Source: Polynucleobacter brandtiae
GTDB lineage: Bacteria; Pseudomonadota; Gammaproteobacteria; Burkholderiales; Burkholderiaceae
Length of the DNA: 64,000 nucleotides
NCBI RefSeq assembly: GCF_002797575.1
Contig: NZ_PGTX01000004.1
Coordinates: 62,001-126,000, forward strand
Direction: 5' to 3'
Below are positions 30,505-40,484 of the stretch, in pieces. The notes under the pieces are model-generated. The model was not told the DNA's origin. It saw nothing but the letters and a program-made list of their open reading frames with translations, and made no database searches. Positions within the stretch are counted from its first letter, which is position 1. Each line of letters opens with the position of its first letter. Both the position numbers and the translations under genes were made by a program.

Positions 30505-30713
30505 GTGTGGGATTGAGCAATTCGCTAGCGCTGAGGGCGCATGGGTAAGAAAATGCTCAAACTGTCTCTCTATTTCTAATAGTTATTGAAAATCCACAAA
30601 TTGGCAAAAATAATCTAAAAAGCTTACTTTGACAATTTAACGGCTTTAGGCAGCTTAAAGTTGACAAAGTTACATATTCATAAAAACTTAGCTCCACTAT
30701 ACTTTCAAGGTCA
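30505..30713. promoter_or_regulatory. Divergent control region between the cyanophycin genes and the ABC transporter
   Basis: This A+T-rich 209-bp gap contains two TTGACAA elements in the same direction (30629 and 30661, 32 bp apart) and a good -10 candidate TATACT at 30698-30703, only about 10 bp before the transporter start. Spacing to the TTGACA elements is not ideal, so promoter assignment is tentative. A very short leader is implied for the transporter. Confidence 0.35.
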
Positions 30714-33008
30714 ATGAAGCTAGAAATTCCACCATCTACATCCTCGCTACCCCCTCATTGGGTTGGTAAGCTGCGGCTTCACTCCCCTGATCAAGTGCTA
30801 GATTCGGTCTTTGCATGGCTTGAGATCGACCTTGATAGTGAAATGCACTTTACTAAAAGCCTGCTTTACCTTACTCCTGCCGGTTTACTGTGGACTAACG
30901 GCGAGCAGTCTGAGTTATGGCCAATTCAGGCCGGAGCACAGCTGTTACATGGTGACCATGCAGGTGTAGGGCATTTAAAGCTGGAGATGGATGACAGGCT
31001 TCAAAGAACTTGGTACTTTACCTTGGCAGTTAACCCCCAAGCACTGCGCCTGCAAAGTGGCTTTAAGCAAATCTTGCGTGGGGATCAGGTAGGCAATATA
31101 GCCAGTCAAGCGTCTGAATACGACCAACAGGTTTGTCCAGCTTGCCTTAATCCAAAGCCTGCCAATACAAACGACTGTCCAACATGTGACCCCGATGAGG
31201 ATGCGCCGCCATCGACTTGGACTTTATTTAAGTTGTGGCGTTTTGCCCGTCCCTACAAAAAAGAATTGCTTTTAGGCTTCGCATTAACGCTGCTTTCTAC
31301 GGGCGCTACCTTGATACCCCCATATTTAACAATGCCCTTAATGGATCACGTGCTGATTCCTTTTGAGAAGGGTGATCCAATTGATTTTCATTTGGCGAGC
31401 ATGTACCTCATTGCCCTGTTCGTAGCAGCCATTGTTGCTTGGGCTTTAGGTTGGTGGAAGACATACCTTTTGGCATTAGTCAGTGAGCGCATTGGCGCAG
31501 ACTTACGTAACACTACCTTTGAGCACTTATTAAAGCTTTCGTTAGAGTACTTCGGAGGAAAAAGGACGGGTGATCTCATTGCGCGTATTGGTGCAGAGAC
31601 TGATCGCATTTGTGTTTTCTTGTCGCTATACGCTTTAGACTTTATTACTGATGTGTTGATGATCACAATGACCGCAGCCATTTTGATATCCATTGATCCT
31701 TTACTGGCATTGGTAACGCTGGCTCCATTGCCATTTATTGTGTGGATGATTCATGCGGTGCGCGATAAGTTGCGCTTTGGTTTTGAGAAGATTGATCGTA
31801 TTTGGTCAGAAGTTACCAATATCTTGGCTGATACCATTCCGGGTATTCGGGTAGTGAAAGCATTTGCTCAAGAGGATCGAGAGCTCAAGCGGTTCGTCGA
31901 CTCTAATAAACATAATTTACAGATTAATGATCGCGTGAATCGAGTGTGGGGTTTATTTTCTCCAACGGTAACTTTATTAACTGAAACAGGTCTATTAGTT
32001 GTTTGGGGTTTTGGTATTTGGCAGGTTGCCCATCATAAAGTTTCCGTAGGTGTTTTGATTGCTTTCTTGGCATATATCGGACGTTTTTATATTCGCCTTG
32101 ATTCCATGAGTCGGATTGTTTCGCATACACAAAAAGCAGCTGCTGGCGCAAAGCGGATTTTTGATATTCTGGATCATGTCTCCAGTGTTCCGGAGCCCAT
32201 TAATCCTGCTCCCTTAGGTGAGGTAAAAGGCCGTATCTCTTTGCGGGACGTGGGTTTTCGCTATGGCAATCGCGCGGTCACTAAGGGAATCAACCTTGAT
32301 ATTGCCCCGGGAGAAATGATTGGCTTAGTGGGTCATAGTGGGTCCGGTAAAAGTACCTTGGTGAATTTAATATGCCGCTTCTATGATGTCAGTGCTGGCG
32401 CTATTACTTTGGATGGACGTGATATCAGAAGCATTGCGATTAGCGACTATCGCAAGCGTATTGGTCTAGTGCTACAGGAACCTTTTTTATTCTTTGGAAC
32501 TATTGCTGAGAATATTGCGTATGGCAAACCTGAGGCCACGCGGGAAGAGATTATTGAAGCAGCCCGCGCTGCCCATGCTCATGAATTTATTTTGCGTTTA
32601 CCGCTAGGCTATGACTCTCTCGTTGGTGAGCGTGGCCAATCCCTTTCTGGTGGTGAGCGGCAACGCATTTCAATCGCTCGTGCATTACTAATTAATCCTA
32701 GTATTTTGATCTTAGATGAGGCCACCTCATCTGTCGACACCACCACTGAAAAAGAAATTCAGCGCGCTTTGGACAACCTTGTTAAGGGGCGTACTACTAT
32801 CGCTATCGCGCATCGCTTATCCACCCTCAGAAAAGCAGATCGCTTAGTTGTATTAGACAAAGGTGAAATCGTAGAAATCGGCTCTCACGATCAATTAATG
32901 GATGCGCAAGGTGCTTACTATGCGTTGTACCAAGCCCAGCTTCGCCATGCTGCAGAGTTAGTTGAGGGCGGCGCAATTGGTGAGAGCCTCGAGAAGGTAT
33001 CGATATGA
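30714..33008 (+). CDS. Cyanophycin-locus ABC transporter, fused membrane and ATPase domains
   Basis: A half-transporter of the exporter type with an unusual front domain. Residues 1-165 are soluble and end in a CPAC...CPTC pair (Cys141, 144, 155, 158), probably a zinc ribbon. Six membrane helices follow (about 185-470), then the ATPase with Walker A GHSGSGKST, signature LSGGERQRIS and Walker B ILILDEATSSVD. It is divergent from the two cyanophycin synthetases and overlaps the DUF1854 gene by 4 bp (ATGA). I recall this transporter/DUF1854 pair being catalogued as cyanophycin-associated; what it transports is unknown. Confidence 0.85.
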   Translation: MKLEIPPSTSSLPPHWVGKLRLHSPDQVLDSVFAWLEIDLDSEMHFTKSLLYLTPAGLLWTNGEQSELWPIQAGAQLLHGDHAGVGHLKLEMDDRLQRTWYFTLAVNPQALRLQSGFKQILRGDQVGNIASQASEYDQQVCPACLNPKPANTNDCPTCDPDEDAPPSTWTLFKLWRFARPYKKELLLGFALTLLSTGATLIPPYLTMPLMDHVLIPFEKGDPIDFHLASMYLIALFVAAIVAWALGWWKTYLLALVSERIGADLRNTTFEHLLKLSLEYFGGKRTGDLIARIGAETDRICVFLSLYALDFITDVLMITMTAAILISIDPLLALVTLAPLPFIVWMIHAVRDKLRFGFEKIDRIWSEVTNILADTIPGIRVVKAFAQEDRELKRFVDSNKHNLQINDRVNRVWGLFSPTVTLLTETGLLVVWGFGIWQVAHHKVSVGVLIAFLAYIGRFYIRLDSMSRIVSHTQKAAAGAKRIFDILDHVSSVPEPINPAPLGEVKGRISLRDVGFRYGNRAVTKGINLDIAPGEMIGLVGHSGSGKSTLVNLICRFYDVSAGAITLDGRDIRSIAISDYRKRIGLVLQEPFLFFGTIAENIAYGKPEATREEIIEAARAAHAHEFILRLPLGYDSLVGERGQSLSGGERQRISIARALLINPSILILDEATSSVDTTTEKEIQRALDNLVKGRTTIAIAHRLSTLRKADRLVVLDKGEIVEIGSHDQLMDAQGAYYALYQAQLRHAAELVEGGAIGESLEKVSI

Positions 33009-33481
33009 GCCCCTATCAAAAACCCCACACCTTAGAGCGGGATTGTCTTGGTCGTCTCGTGTTGATCGATGCTGCCGGTAATCGTCATGAAGGTATTTAT
33101 CCAGTAAGAGCCTTTCCAATTACTGCGCCAGGTGCCGGAATTTCATTAATGGATGCTTCGGGTAAGGAGCTCTGTTGGTTTGATAGTGTTAGCCAAGTAC
33201 CCGAGGCTGAATTAGGTCTGATTGAGCAAGAAATGGCTGCACGCGAGTTTATGCCGGTGATTGAAAAAATTACGCAGGTATCCACCTTTGCCACCCCCAG
33301 CGTTTGGGATATTGAAACTGACCGTGGCCCAACTCGAATTCGACTCAAGACAGAAGAGGATATTCGCTGTATTGCAGGCAATACCTTGCTGATTGTCGAC
33401 GCGAATGGCTTGCAATTCATCATCCAGGATTCAACGCAGCTGGATAAAGTTAGTAAAAAGTTGTTAGATCGATTCCGCTAG
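33005..33481 (+). CDS. DUF1854 family protein, cyanophycin-associated
   Basis: A 158-residue soluble protein without signal peptide or membrane segment. The family pattern is visible: LERDCLGRLVLIDAAGNRHEGIYPVRAFPITAPGAGISL near the start, ELCWFDSVSQVP, then WDIETDRGPTRIRLKTEEDIR. The function is unknown. Its start lies inside the stop of the ABC transporter gene (ATGA), so the two products are made together and probably act together. The next element is tRNA-Thr, 30 bp on. Confidence 0.85.
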   Translation: MSPYQKPHTLERDCLGRLVLIDAAGNRHEGIYPVRAFPITAPGAGISLMDASGKELCWFDSVSQVPEAELGLIEQEMAAREFMPVIEKITQVSTFATPSVWDIETDRGPTRIRLKTEEDIRCIAGNTLLIVDANGLQFIIQDSTQLDKVSKKLLDRFR

Positions 33482-33511
33482 GTTCGTTTCGATTAAAATC
33501 AAGTCCTTACC

Positions 33512-33587
33512 GCCGCTTTAGCTCAGTTGGTAGAGCAGTTCATTCGTAATGAAAAGGTCGCCAGTTCGATTCCGGCAAGCGGCACCA
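33512..33587 (+). tRNA. tRNA-Thr (anticodon CGT)
   Basis: A 76-nt tRNA including an encoded CCA. The acceptor stem GCCGCTT pairs with AAGCGGC, the D-arm GCTC...GAGC is intact, and the anticodon loop TTCGTAA gives CGT, reading ACG. The T-loop TTCGATT is in place. One anticodon-stem pair (27-43) is a G-A mismatch. The sequence resembles E. coli tRNA-Thr(CGT). A TAAAAT box at 33494 could be its -10. Confidence 0.95.
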
Positions 33588-33754
33588 ATCTTTATACTAG
33601 GGTATCTACTTAGTAGCTAGTATTACCCCTAATAAGGCATTTGTTAATTATTGATGGCAATCAATTCTTGTAAGCCTGAATTCGATAAGAATTACTCTAT
33701 TATAAAAAGCAAGCCAAATTTCTGTTGGCCTGAAAATTTTTTGGAGGAGCGTTC

Positions 33755-34759
33755 ATGAAAATGAAGTTAAAAGGGGCATTGATTTCCACCGCATTAGCCC
33801 TCGGTGTTGCTGCTGTTTCACCCGCTTTTGCTGCTTGGGAGCCAACTAAGCCAGTTGAGTTCATCATTCCTGCCGGTCCCGGTGGTGGTGCTGACCAAAT
33901 GGCCCGCATGATTCAGGGCATCATCACTAAAAATAACCTGATGAAACAAGCGATGATTCCGGTCAACAAATCAGCTGGTGCCGGTGCTGAAGGTTTCTTG
34001 GCAATGAAAGAAGCGAAGGGCGATCCTAATAAAATTGTGATTACCCTGTCTAATTTATTCACTACGCCCTTAGCTACAGGTGTGCCGTTTAACTGGAAAG
34101 ACATTACACCAGTGGCAATGTTGGCACTTGACCAGTTTGTGTTGTGGGATAACGCTGAAAAGCCTTACAAAACTGCTAAGGAATACATCGACGCAGCTAA
34201 AGCAGCCGGCCCTGGTAAGTTCAAGATGGGTGGAACTGGCTCTAAGCAAGAAGATCAAATCATTACTGTTGCATTAGAAAAAGCGTCTGGCGCTAAGTTC
34301 ACCTACATCCCATTTAAAGGGGGCGGTGACGTTGCAGTTCAATTGGTGGGCAACCACATTGATTCTTCTGTAAATAATCCAATTGAGGCAGTTGCTCAAT
34401 GGCGTGCCGGAAAACTACGCGCATTGTGCGTATTTGACGACACACGTATGCCTTACAAGGAAAAGATTACGCCAACCATGTCTTGGTATGACGTGCCAAC
34501 TTGCAAAGAGGCTGGTGTCTCCACAGACTATACGATGCTCCGCGGAATCTTTATGGCTCCAGGCGTGACCCAAGAGCAGGTTGATTACTATGTCAACTTG
34601 TTTAAGAAAGTCATTCAGACACCAGAGTGGAAAAAATTCATGGCTGATGGTGCCTTTAACCAAACGTTCATGACTGGTAAAGAGTTCGGAAACTGGCTTA
34701 CGCTAAACGAAGCGCTGCATAAGCAGTTGATGACTGAGGCTGGATTCTTAGCGAAGTAA
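33755..34759 (+). CDS. tctC: Tripartite tricarboxylate transporter, periplasmic binding protein
   Basis: Binds a carboxylate in the periplasm and delivers it to TctA/TctB. The 334-residue product has a signal peptide (KMKLKGALISTALALGVAAV, cut after AFA near residue 27) and the Bug-family fold: KPVEFIIPAGPGGGADQMAR, KSAGAGAEGF, and the GGTGSKQEDQ ligand loop. The start is strongly supported by GGAGGAG 5 nt upstream. The gene is followed by a terminator and then tctB and tctA. The substrate is not deducible; citrate or another di/tricarboxylate is typical. Confidence 0.92.
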   Translation: MKMKLKGALISTALALGVAAVSPAFAAWEPTKPVEFIIPAGPGGGADQMARMIQGIITKNNLMKQAMIPVNKSAGAGAEGFLAMKEAKGDPNKIVITLSNLFTTPLATGVPFNWKDITPVAMLALDQFVLWDNAEKPYKTAKEYIDAAKAAGPGKFKMGGTGSKQEDQIITVALEKASGAKFTYIPFKGGGDVAVQLVGNHIDSSVNNPIEAVAQWRAGKLRALCVFDDTRMPYKEKITPTMSWYDVPTCKEAGVSTDYTMLRGIFMAPGVTQEQVDYYVNLFKKVIQTPEWKKFMADGAFNQTFMTGKEFGNWLTLNEALHKQLMTEAGFLAK

Positions 34760-34774
34760 TCAGTAGTGAAATCT

Positions 34775-34808
34775 AATAGGGCTTCCGTGCGGAGGTCCTA
34801 TTTTTATT
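34775..34808 (+). terminator. Terminator between tctC and tctB
   Basis: A 12-bp stem with two G-T pairs (AATAGGGCTTCC against GGAGGTCCTATT), loop GTGC, followed by TTTTTATT. It lies inside the tct cluster, so it probably lets only part of the transcription reach the membrane-subunit genes. Confidence 0.8.
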
Positions 34809-34866
34809 AGTAGCATCAGTAATGAAGTGAATGAGATTTAATCAACCCTTTTTAGTGAATCAATGA

Positions 34867-35394
34867 ATGTCTGAAAATACAAATAGCCCCAACTCAGAGT
34901 CCGCCATCAGCGTACGCGCCATGGACATCATCACCGCGCTGCTTTTTATTATTCTCGGCCTGGTAGTCATGACGGGAAGTATGAAGTTAGGAGCATCCTG
35001 GGGTAGCGATGGCCCCGAAGCTGGTTACTTCCCTTTTTATATCAGCTTGATATTTATCCTCTCTAGTTCAATCACGCTTTATCAGGCTGTAGTGGTTGAT
35101 AAGAAGAAAAAAACGGAGTCCTTTGTTGATAAAGAACCTTTAAAGCAAGTTTTGGCAGTGTTGCTTCCCGCCATTGTCTTTGTTTTGGGTGTGCAACTCA
35201 TCGGTATTTATGTTTCCTCACTTATTTATATTGCCGTATTCATGGTTTGGTTGGGAAAATACCCTATTTGGAAGGCTGTCGCTGTTTCATTAGGTGTGAC
35301 TATTGCCCTTTACCTCATGTTTGAATACTGGTTTCAGGTTCCGTTACCACATGGCTCGTGGATCAATCCACTCGAGTTTATTGGCGTGAACTAA
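34867..35394 (+). CDS. tctB: Tripartite tricarboxylate transporter, small membrane subunit
   Basis: The 175-residue product has four membrane helices (about 20-40, 57-78, 95-118 and 124-155). It shows the loosely conserved TctB features SWGSDGPEAGYFPFYISLIFILSS, VGVQLIGIYVSSLIYIAVFM and a final FEYWFQVPLPHG motif. It lies between tctC and tctA, 42 bp before tctA, which is the usual order in Burkholderiales. The start ATG 34867 is preferred; an ATG 4 bp earlier runs into a stop after three codons. Confidence 0.88.
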   Translation: MSENTNSPNSESAISVRAMDIITALLFIILGLVVMTGSMKLGASWGSDGPEAGYFPFYISLIFILSSSITLYQAVVVDKKKKTESFVDKEPLKQVLAVLLPAIVFVLGVQLIGIYVSSLIYIAVFMVWLGKYPIWKAVAVSLGVTIALYLMFEYWFQVPLPHGSWINPLEFIGVN

Positions 35395-35436
35395 AAAATA
35401 TAACTACTAAAAAGATTAGAAAAAAAGGAGTTCCAG

Positions 35437-36936
35437 TTGGAAGAAATTAATGCTCTATTCGGCGGCTTTGCCGTCGCAATGACACCGTTTAACTTGCTGC
35501 TCATGCTTGTCGGGGTCACTCTCGGTGTGATTATTGGTGTGTTGCCAGGTCTAGGTGGCGCGAACGGAATTGCCATTCTGTTGCCGTTGACTTTCACGAT
35601 GCCACCAACCTCAGCGATCATTATGCTTTCCTGTATTTACTGGGGCGCATTATTTGGCGGCGCGATTACTTCCATTTTGTTTAACATTCCAGGCGAGCCT
35701 TGGTCGGTTGCGACAACTTTTGATGGTTATCCAATGGCGCGTAATGGTAAGGCTGGCGAGGCATTGACTGCTGCGTTTACTTCATCGTTTGTTGGTGCGT
35801 TCTTCGCGATCGTCATGATTACCTTCTTGGCCCCATTAGTGGCGAAGTTTGCGTTGCAGTTCGGGCCGCCAGAGTTCTTCTCGGTCTACCTGCTGACCTT
35901 CTGTAGCTTCGTGGGTATGAATAAGGGCTCTCCATTCAAGACCATTTCAGCCATGATGCTGGGCTTTGCCTTGGCAACGGTTGGTATGGATACGGTTACC
36001 GGTCAGCTCCGTTTGACTTTTGGGCAGCCAGAGTTAATGCGCGGTTTTGACTTCTTAATCGCTGTAATCGGTTTATTCGGTATTGGTGAAATTCTGCTAT
36101 CCATGGAAGAGGGTCTGGCATTTAAGGGTGCCGCTGCTAAGATTCGTCGCCAGGTTGTACTTGAGACATGGGCAAAGCTTCCAAAGTACTGGGCAACAAC
36201 ATTGCGTAGCTGCTTGATTGGTTGCTGGATGGGCATCACCCCTGGTGGCGCTACTCCTGCATCTTTCATGGCTTATGGTGTCGCAAAGCGGGTATCTAAG
36301 GATGGTGAAAACTTTGGTAAGGGCGAGATGGAGGGTATTGTTGCTCCAGAAACTGCAGCCCATGCTGCTGGTACCGCTGCTTTGTTACCGATGCTGTCTT
36401 TAGGTATTCCAGGTTCACCAACCGCTGCAGTATTGCTGGGTGGTTTATTGATCTGGGGCTTACAACCTGGCCCATTGCTCTTCGTTGAGAAGCCAGACTT
36501 TGTTTGGGGACTTATTGCCAGTATGTATTTAGGTAACCTAGCTGGCCTGTTCGTAGTGCTTACTTGCGTGCCATTGTTTGCTTCTATTTTGAGAATTCCG
36601 TTCTCGATCATTGCGCCAGTCATTTTGGTCATATGTGCTGTTGGTGCGTATACCGTCCACAATGCTACTTTTGACGTTTGGTTGATGTTAGGTTTTGGTG
36701 TGATGGGTTATGTCTTTAAAAAGCTCGACTATCCAATGGCGCCAATGGTCTTGGCCTTAGTATTGGGCGATCGTGCAGAGGACTCATTCCGTCAGTCAAT
36801 GCTGATCTCTCAAGGTAGTTTGGATGTATTTTTCTCCAACTACCTAGTAAGTGGAATCACTGCTTTGGCCCTATTGCTGCTCTTCTGGCCAATTATTGGC
36901 AAGGTGATTAGCAAGAAAAAGCCCGCAACTGCTTAA
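35437..36936 (+). CDS. tctA: Tripartite tricarboxylate transporter, large membrane subunit
   Basis: The 12-helix permease of the TctCBA system. The 499-residue product shows the family signatures GVIIGVLPGLGGANGIAILLP near residue 30, YWGALFGGAITSILFNIPGEPWSVATTFDGYPMA and the LGIPGSPTAAVLLGGLLIWGLQPGP block near residue 325. The start is a TTG at 35437, 6 nt after AAGGAG. A terminator follows at 36962. Together with tctC and tctB it makes a complete uptake system. Confidence 0.93.
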   Translation: MEEINALFGGFAVAMTPFNLLLMLVGVTLGVIIGVLPGLGGANGIAILLPLTFTMPPTSAIIMLSCIYWGALFGGAITSILFNIPGEPWSVATTFDGYPMARNGKAGEALTAAFTSSFVGAFFAIVMITFLAPLVAKFALQFGPPEFFSVYLLTFCSFVGMNKGSPFKTISAMMLGFALATVGMDTVTGQLRLTFGQPELMRGFDFLIAVIGLFGIGEILLSMEEGLAFKGAAAKIRRQVVLETWAKLPKYWATTLRSCLIGCWMGITPGGATPASFMAYGVAKRVSKDGENFGKGEMEGIVAPETAAHAAGTAALLPMLSLGIPGSPTAAVLLGGLLIWGLQPGPLLFVEKPDFVWGLIASMYLGNLAGLFVVLTCVPLFASILRIPFSIIAPVILVICAVGAYTVHNATFDVWLMLGFGVMGYVFKKLDYPMAPMVLALVLGDRAEDSFRQSMLISQGSLDVFFSNYLVSGITALALLLLFWPIIGKVISKKKPATA

Positions 36937-36961
36937 CTTGCTGGTAGGCCACAGTAAAGAG

Positions 36962-36988
36962 AAGGGGGCGTAAGCCCCCTTTCTTATT
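36962..36988 (+). terminator. Terminator after tctA
   Basis: An 8-bp G/C-rich stem, AAGGGGGC with GCCCCCTT, around GTAA and followed by TCTTATT. It lies 25 bp after the tctA stop. Confidence 0.8.
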
Positions 36989-37027
36989 CGGGGGCAGCCT
37001 CTAGAAGTCGGCTAAAATTTACCTAGA

Positions 37028-37408
37028 ATGAATTTCCCCAAACACCGCTTGGTTCACTGGCTTGCTGCCCTTGCAGTACTGATCAGCGCACTTGCTCCAG
37101 CAATTTCTCAGGCAGTTTCAGTTAGCAAGCATGGTCAAGGCTTTGCGATGGAGATTTGTTCGGCAGAAGGGAATCAACTGCAGATCGATATCAGAGCAAA
37201 TGCAGATTCTCCAACCGATTTTCAAGACACGAGTAGACCTTGCCCTTACTGTTTTGTTCAGGGTGCTGTTACACCCGGATTGAATACCAGCCTGACATTT
37301 CAGGCGCCGCAAAGTTTTGCGTTCCTACCGCAGCTGTTTTATCAGTCACCTCAGCCTCTAACTATCTGGCTAATGCCGCCCTCTGCCGCACCTCCTTCAC
37401 AGGCCTAA
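37028..37408 (+). CDS. DUF2946 family exported protein
   Basis: A 126-residue protein with a signal-like N-terminus (hydrophobic residues 9-29). The mature part contains MEICSAEG and the CPYC motif (near residue 74) in RPCPYCFVQG, which define the DUF2946 family. These proteins are commonly encoded next to copper-handling genes. A PCu(A)C chaperone gene follows after 151 bp, which supports a role in periplasmic copper binding through the two-cysteine motif. Function is unproven. Confidence 0.75.
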   Translation: MNFPKHRLVHWLAALAVLISALAPAISQAVSVSKHGQGFAMEICSAEGNQLQIDIRANADSPTDFQDTSRPCPYCFVQGAVTPGLNTSLTFQAPQSFAFLPQLFYQSPQPLTIWLMPPSAAPPSQA

Positions 37409-37559
37409 GTAATTAGGTCCATGGCCTCGCTATGAAAACGGCAGATGAATTGCCCTGTGTTGTGTAGATTATGTGGTTCTAAGACAATTAGTTAGTAAAA
37501 GCCTCTATGTCGTTTTGATTTTCAAAAGTAGTTCACTATCATTTTTTTAAAGGATTTTT

Positions 37560-38021
37560 ATGAAAAAGTATTCATTAATTTATTTAGCCCTAGCCATGAC
37601 TATGGGCTATGGCACTGCGGCGCTTGCTCAAAACGCAAAAGTAGGGAATTTACAAATTGAGCATGCCTATACCCGTGCAACGGTTTCAGGCCAGCAAGTA
37701 GCAGGTGGATTTTTTAAGATTGAAAACAAGGGCGCAGTAGATCAATTAGTTTCTGTAACCTCACCGGTTGCTGGTGAAGTCCAGTTACATGAAATGGCCA
37801 TGGAAGGCAACGTGATGAAAATGCGTCAAGTAAAAGATATCCCTATTCCAGCAGGTGGCTCTGTTGAGCTAAAGCCAGGTGGCCTGCATTTAATGTTCAT
37901 GAATATAAAGGCTCCATTAGCTGCGGGTGAGATGGTTCCAGTAAAACTCAGATTTGCTAAAGCCGGTGAAGTTGAGGTGAAAATGCCAGTCAATGCTGTG
38001 GGCGGAGCTATGAAGCACTAA
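37560..38021 (+). CDS. PCu(A)C-type periplasmic copper chaperone
   Basis: A 153-residue secreted protein with a clear signal peptide ending in ALAQ near residue 23. The copper(I)-binding H-x-M pattern is visible: LHEMAMEGNVMKMRQV near residues 79-94, then the second half GGLHLMFMNI near 115-124. Family members deliver copper to cytochrome c oxidase. The start follows AAAGGA at good spacing. It lies after the DUF2946 gene on the same strand and ends before a strong bidirectional terminator. Confidence 0.9.
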   Translation: MKKYSLIYLALAMTMGYGTAALAQNAKVGNLQIEHAYTRATVSGQQVAGGFFKIENKGAVDQLVSVTSPVAGEVQLHEMAMEGNVMKMRQVKDIPIPAGGSVELKPGGLHLMFMNIKAPLAAGEMVPVKLRFAKAGEVEVKMPVNAVGGAMKH

Positions 38022-38068
38022 TGTTTTTATCTCCACCCTTGGCTTATGGACTTTGAGGGTTGGCATAA

Positions 38069-38106
38069 AAAAATCCCTCAGTTTTTGACTGAGGGATTTT
38101 TGTTTT
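38069..38106. terminator. Bidirectional terminator between the copper chaperone gene and ilvD
   Basis: A perfect 14-bp stem (AAAAATCCCTCAGT and complement) with a 5-nt loop, T-runs on both strands. It separates two converging genes. Confidence 0.9.
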
Positions 38107-38118
38107 GGGTTGAGCGGT

Positions 38119-39807
38119 TTAATCTAAGTTCAAGTCCGTTACTGCGCCCTTACTGGCAGAGCTCGCAAGGCGCGCATATTTCGCTAACAAACCGCGAGTA
38201 TAGCGAGGCTTGGGTTGTACCCAAGCAACGCGACGTTGAGCGATCTCTTCATCGCTTACATTGAGCTGAATTAGCAGCTTGTGCGCATCAATGGTTACTG
38301 AGTCGCCTTCATGGATGAGGGCGATCGTACCACCTACAAATGCCTCGGGTGCAACATGACCAACAACCATGCCCCAAGTGCCACCAGAGAACCGTCCATC
38401 GGTAATAAGGCCGACAGACTCCCCTAAGCCTTGCCCTACTAGAGCAGCTGTCGGAGCAAGCATTTCACGCATACCGGGGCCACCTTTAGGGCCTTCGTAG
38501 CGAATGACCATGACATCACCATCTTTGATCTTTTGCGCCATGATGGCTGCCATTGCATCATCCTCAGAATCAAATACACGGGCAGGGCCGGTAATCGATG
38601 GATTTTTCAAGCCAGTAATTTTAGCTACGCAACCCTCAGGCGAAATATTGCCCTTCAGGATAGCTAAGTGACCTTGTTTATACATTGGGTTGTCTAAAGT
38701 ACGAATCACCTTTTGATCCGCGCGGGGGACGGAAGGAATATCTTTCAAGGTCTCTGCGATGGTTTTACCGGTGATGGTGATGCAGTCGCCATGGAGTAGT
38801 CCGCCATCCAGCAATATCTTCATGATCTGGGGAATGCCCCCCGCTTGATGCAGATCAGTAGCTAAGTAATTGCCGGAAGGTTTCATATCCGCAATGACTG
38901 GCACTCGCTGACGAATGCGCTCAAAGTCATCAATTGTCCAATCAATTTCTGCTGCACTAGTGATGGCTAAGTAATGGAGAACGGCATTGGTAGAGCCACC
39001 CACTGCCATAATGACGCTTACTGCATTCTCAATCGATTTTTTGGTGATGATGTCGCGTGGGCGTAAGTTATTTTTAATAGCTTCTACCAACACTAGGGCT
39101 GAATCATGTGCGCTAGCAACTTTCTCTGCATCTACGTTAGACATGGTTGAAGAGTAAGGCAAGCTCATGCCAAGGGCCTCAAAAGAAGAGCTCATGGTAT
39201 TGGCGGTGTACATACCACCGCAAGAGCCGCTTCCTGGGCAAGCGTTTTGTTCTACGCCCTTAAGGTCCTGCTCTGTCATACGGCCAGAAGTAAACTCACC
39301 AACCGCTTCAAATGCAGAAACAATATTGAGCTCCTTGCCTTTGTAATGGCCGGGTTGAATAGTGCCGCCATAAACGTAAATACTAGGCACATTGGTGCGT
39401 GCCATAGCCATCATGCCGCCTGGCATATTTTTATCGCAACCACCGATAACAAGAACACCGTCTTGCCACAGGCCGTTGACACAAGTTTCAATGCTGTCTG
39501 CAATAACTTCTCGTGATACGAGTGAGTATTTCATACCCTCGGTACCCATGCCGATACCATCGGATACAGTTGGAACACCGAATAATTGCGCTTTTGCTCC
39601 AGCCGCTTCAAGAGCACTTACTGCCGCATCTGCTAGTTTCTGAAGTCCACTATTGCAAGGGGTAATCGTGGCGTGACCATTCGCTACACCCACCATCGGT
39701 TTAGAAAAGTCCTTATCTTCATACCCCATTGCGTAATACATAGAGCGATTAGGAGCACGTGCAACCCCTTCGGTGACATTGCGAGAGCGTTCGTTGAGGC
39801 GTTTCAT
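38119..39807 (-). CDS. ilvD: Dihydroxy-acid dehydratase
   Basis: An iron-sulfur dehydratase for the penultimate step of valine, isoleucine and leucine synthesis. The 562-residue product shows all three cluster-cysteine regions: [17 protein letters not shown] and [16 protein letters not shown], plus the C-terminal [10 protein letters not shown] motif. I took ATG 39807 ([14 protein letters not shown]), matching the family N-terminus; a longer frame to 39888 adds 27 unlike residues. The ribosome-binding site is weak (GGAG is 11 nt away). The 248-bp gap to glnB holds only short CCACTCAGG and CAGCC direct repeats. Confidence 0.95.
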   Translation of the reverse strand: MKRLNERSRNVTEGVARAPNRSMYYAMGYEDKDFSKPMVGVANGHATITPCNSGLQKLADAAVSALEAAGAKAQLFGVPTVSDGIGMGTEGMKYSLVSREVIADSIETCVNGLWQDGVLVIGGCDKNMPGGMMAMARTNVPSIYVYGGTIQPGHYKGKELNIVSAFEAVGEFTSGRMTEQDLKGVEQNACPGSGSCGGMYTANTMSSSFEALGMSLPYSSTMSNVDAEKVASAHDSALVLVEAIKNNLRPRDIITKKSIENAVSVIMAVGGSTNAVLHYLAITSAAEIDWTIDDFERIRQRVPVIADMKPSGNYLATDLHQAGGIPQIMKILLDGGLLHGDCITITGKTIAETLKDIPSVPRADQKVIRTLDNPMYKQGHLAILKGNISPEGCVAKITGLKNPSITGPARVFDSEDDAMAAIMAQKIKDGDVMVIRYEGPKGGPGMREMLAPTAALVGQGLGESVGLITDGRFSGGTWGMVVGHVAPEAFVGGTIALIHEGDSVTIDAHKLLIQLNVSDEEIAQRRVAWVQPKPRYTRGLLAKYARLASSASKGAVTDLNLD

Positions 39808-40055
39808 GCGAGTGTGGACTCCAAAAAAGAATGATTTGAAAAGCTCTATTGTGCCGTGAGATGGTGGAGGATGCCTATTTTGTGACATGCCTCCACTTAT
39901 TTAATATTGCGGTGCAATAAATAGAAATTGGTATTGGGGTGGGTGCAGATTTTTCTTAGATCTTTGAATTTACTTGGGCTCAATATGGCCCACTCAGGAC
40001 CACTCAGGCCAGCCCAGCCCAGCTTCGATCGATTTTTTTGAGAACAACCCTGCTT

Positions 40056-40403
<348 letters not shown>

Positions 40404-40484
40404 TCAATGTGGTAATAAAAACAATCATACCGATAAATTCATCGGGTGGTTTATGTGTCACTTTAAGAACCTCGGTAGGCGCCT

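Noticed and set aside
39961-40030. Short direct repeats CCACTCAGG and CAGCC upstream of ilvD
   Set aside because: Only two or three copies of very short units, with no spacer regularity; not a CRISPR array or a clear binding site.
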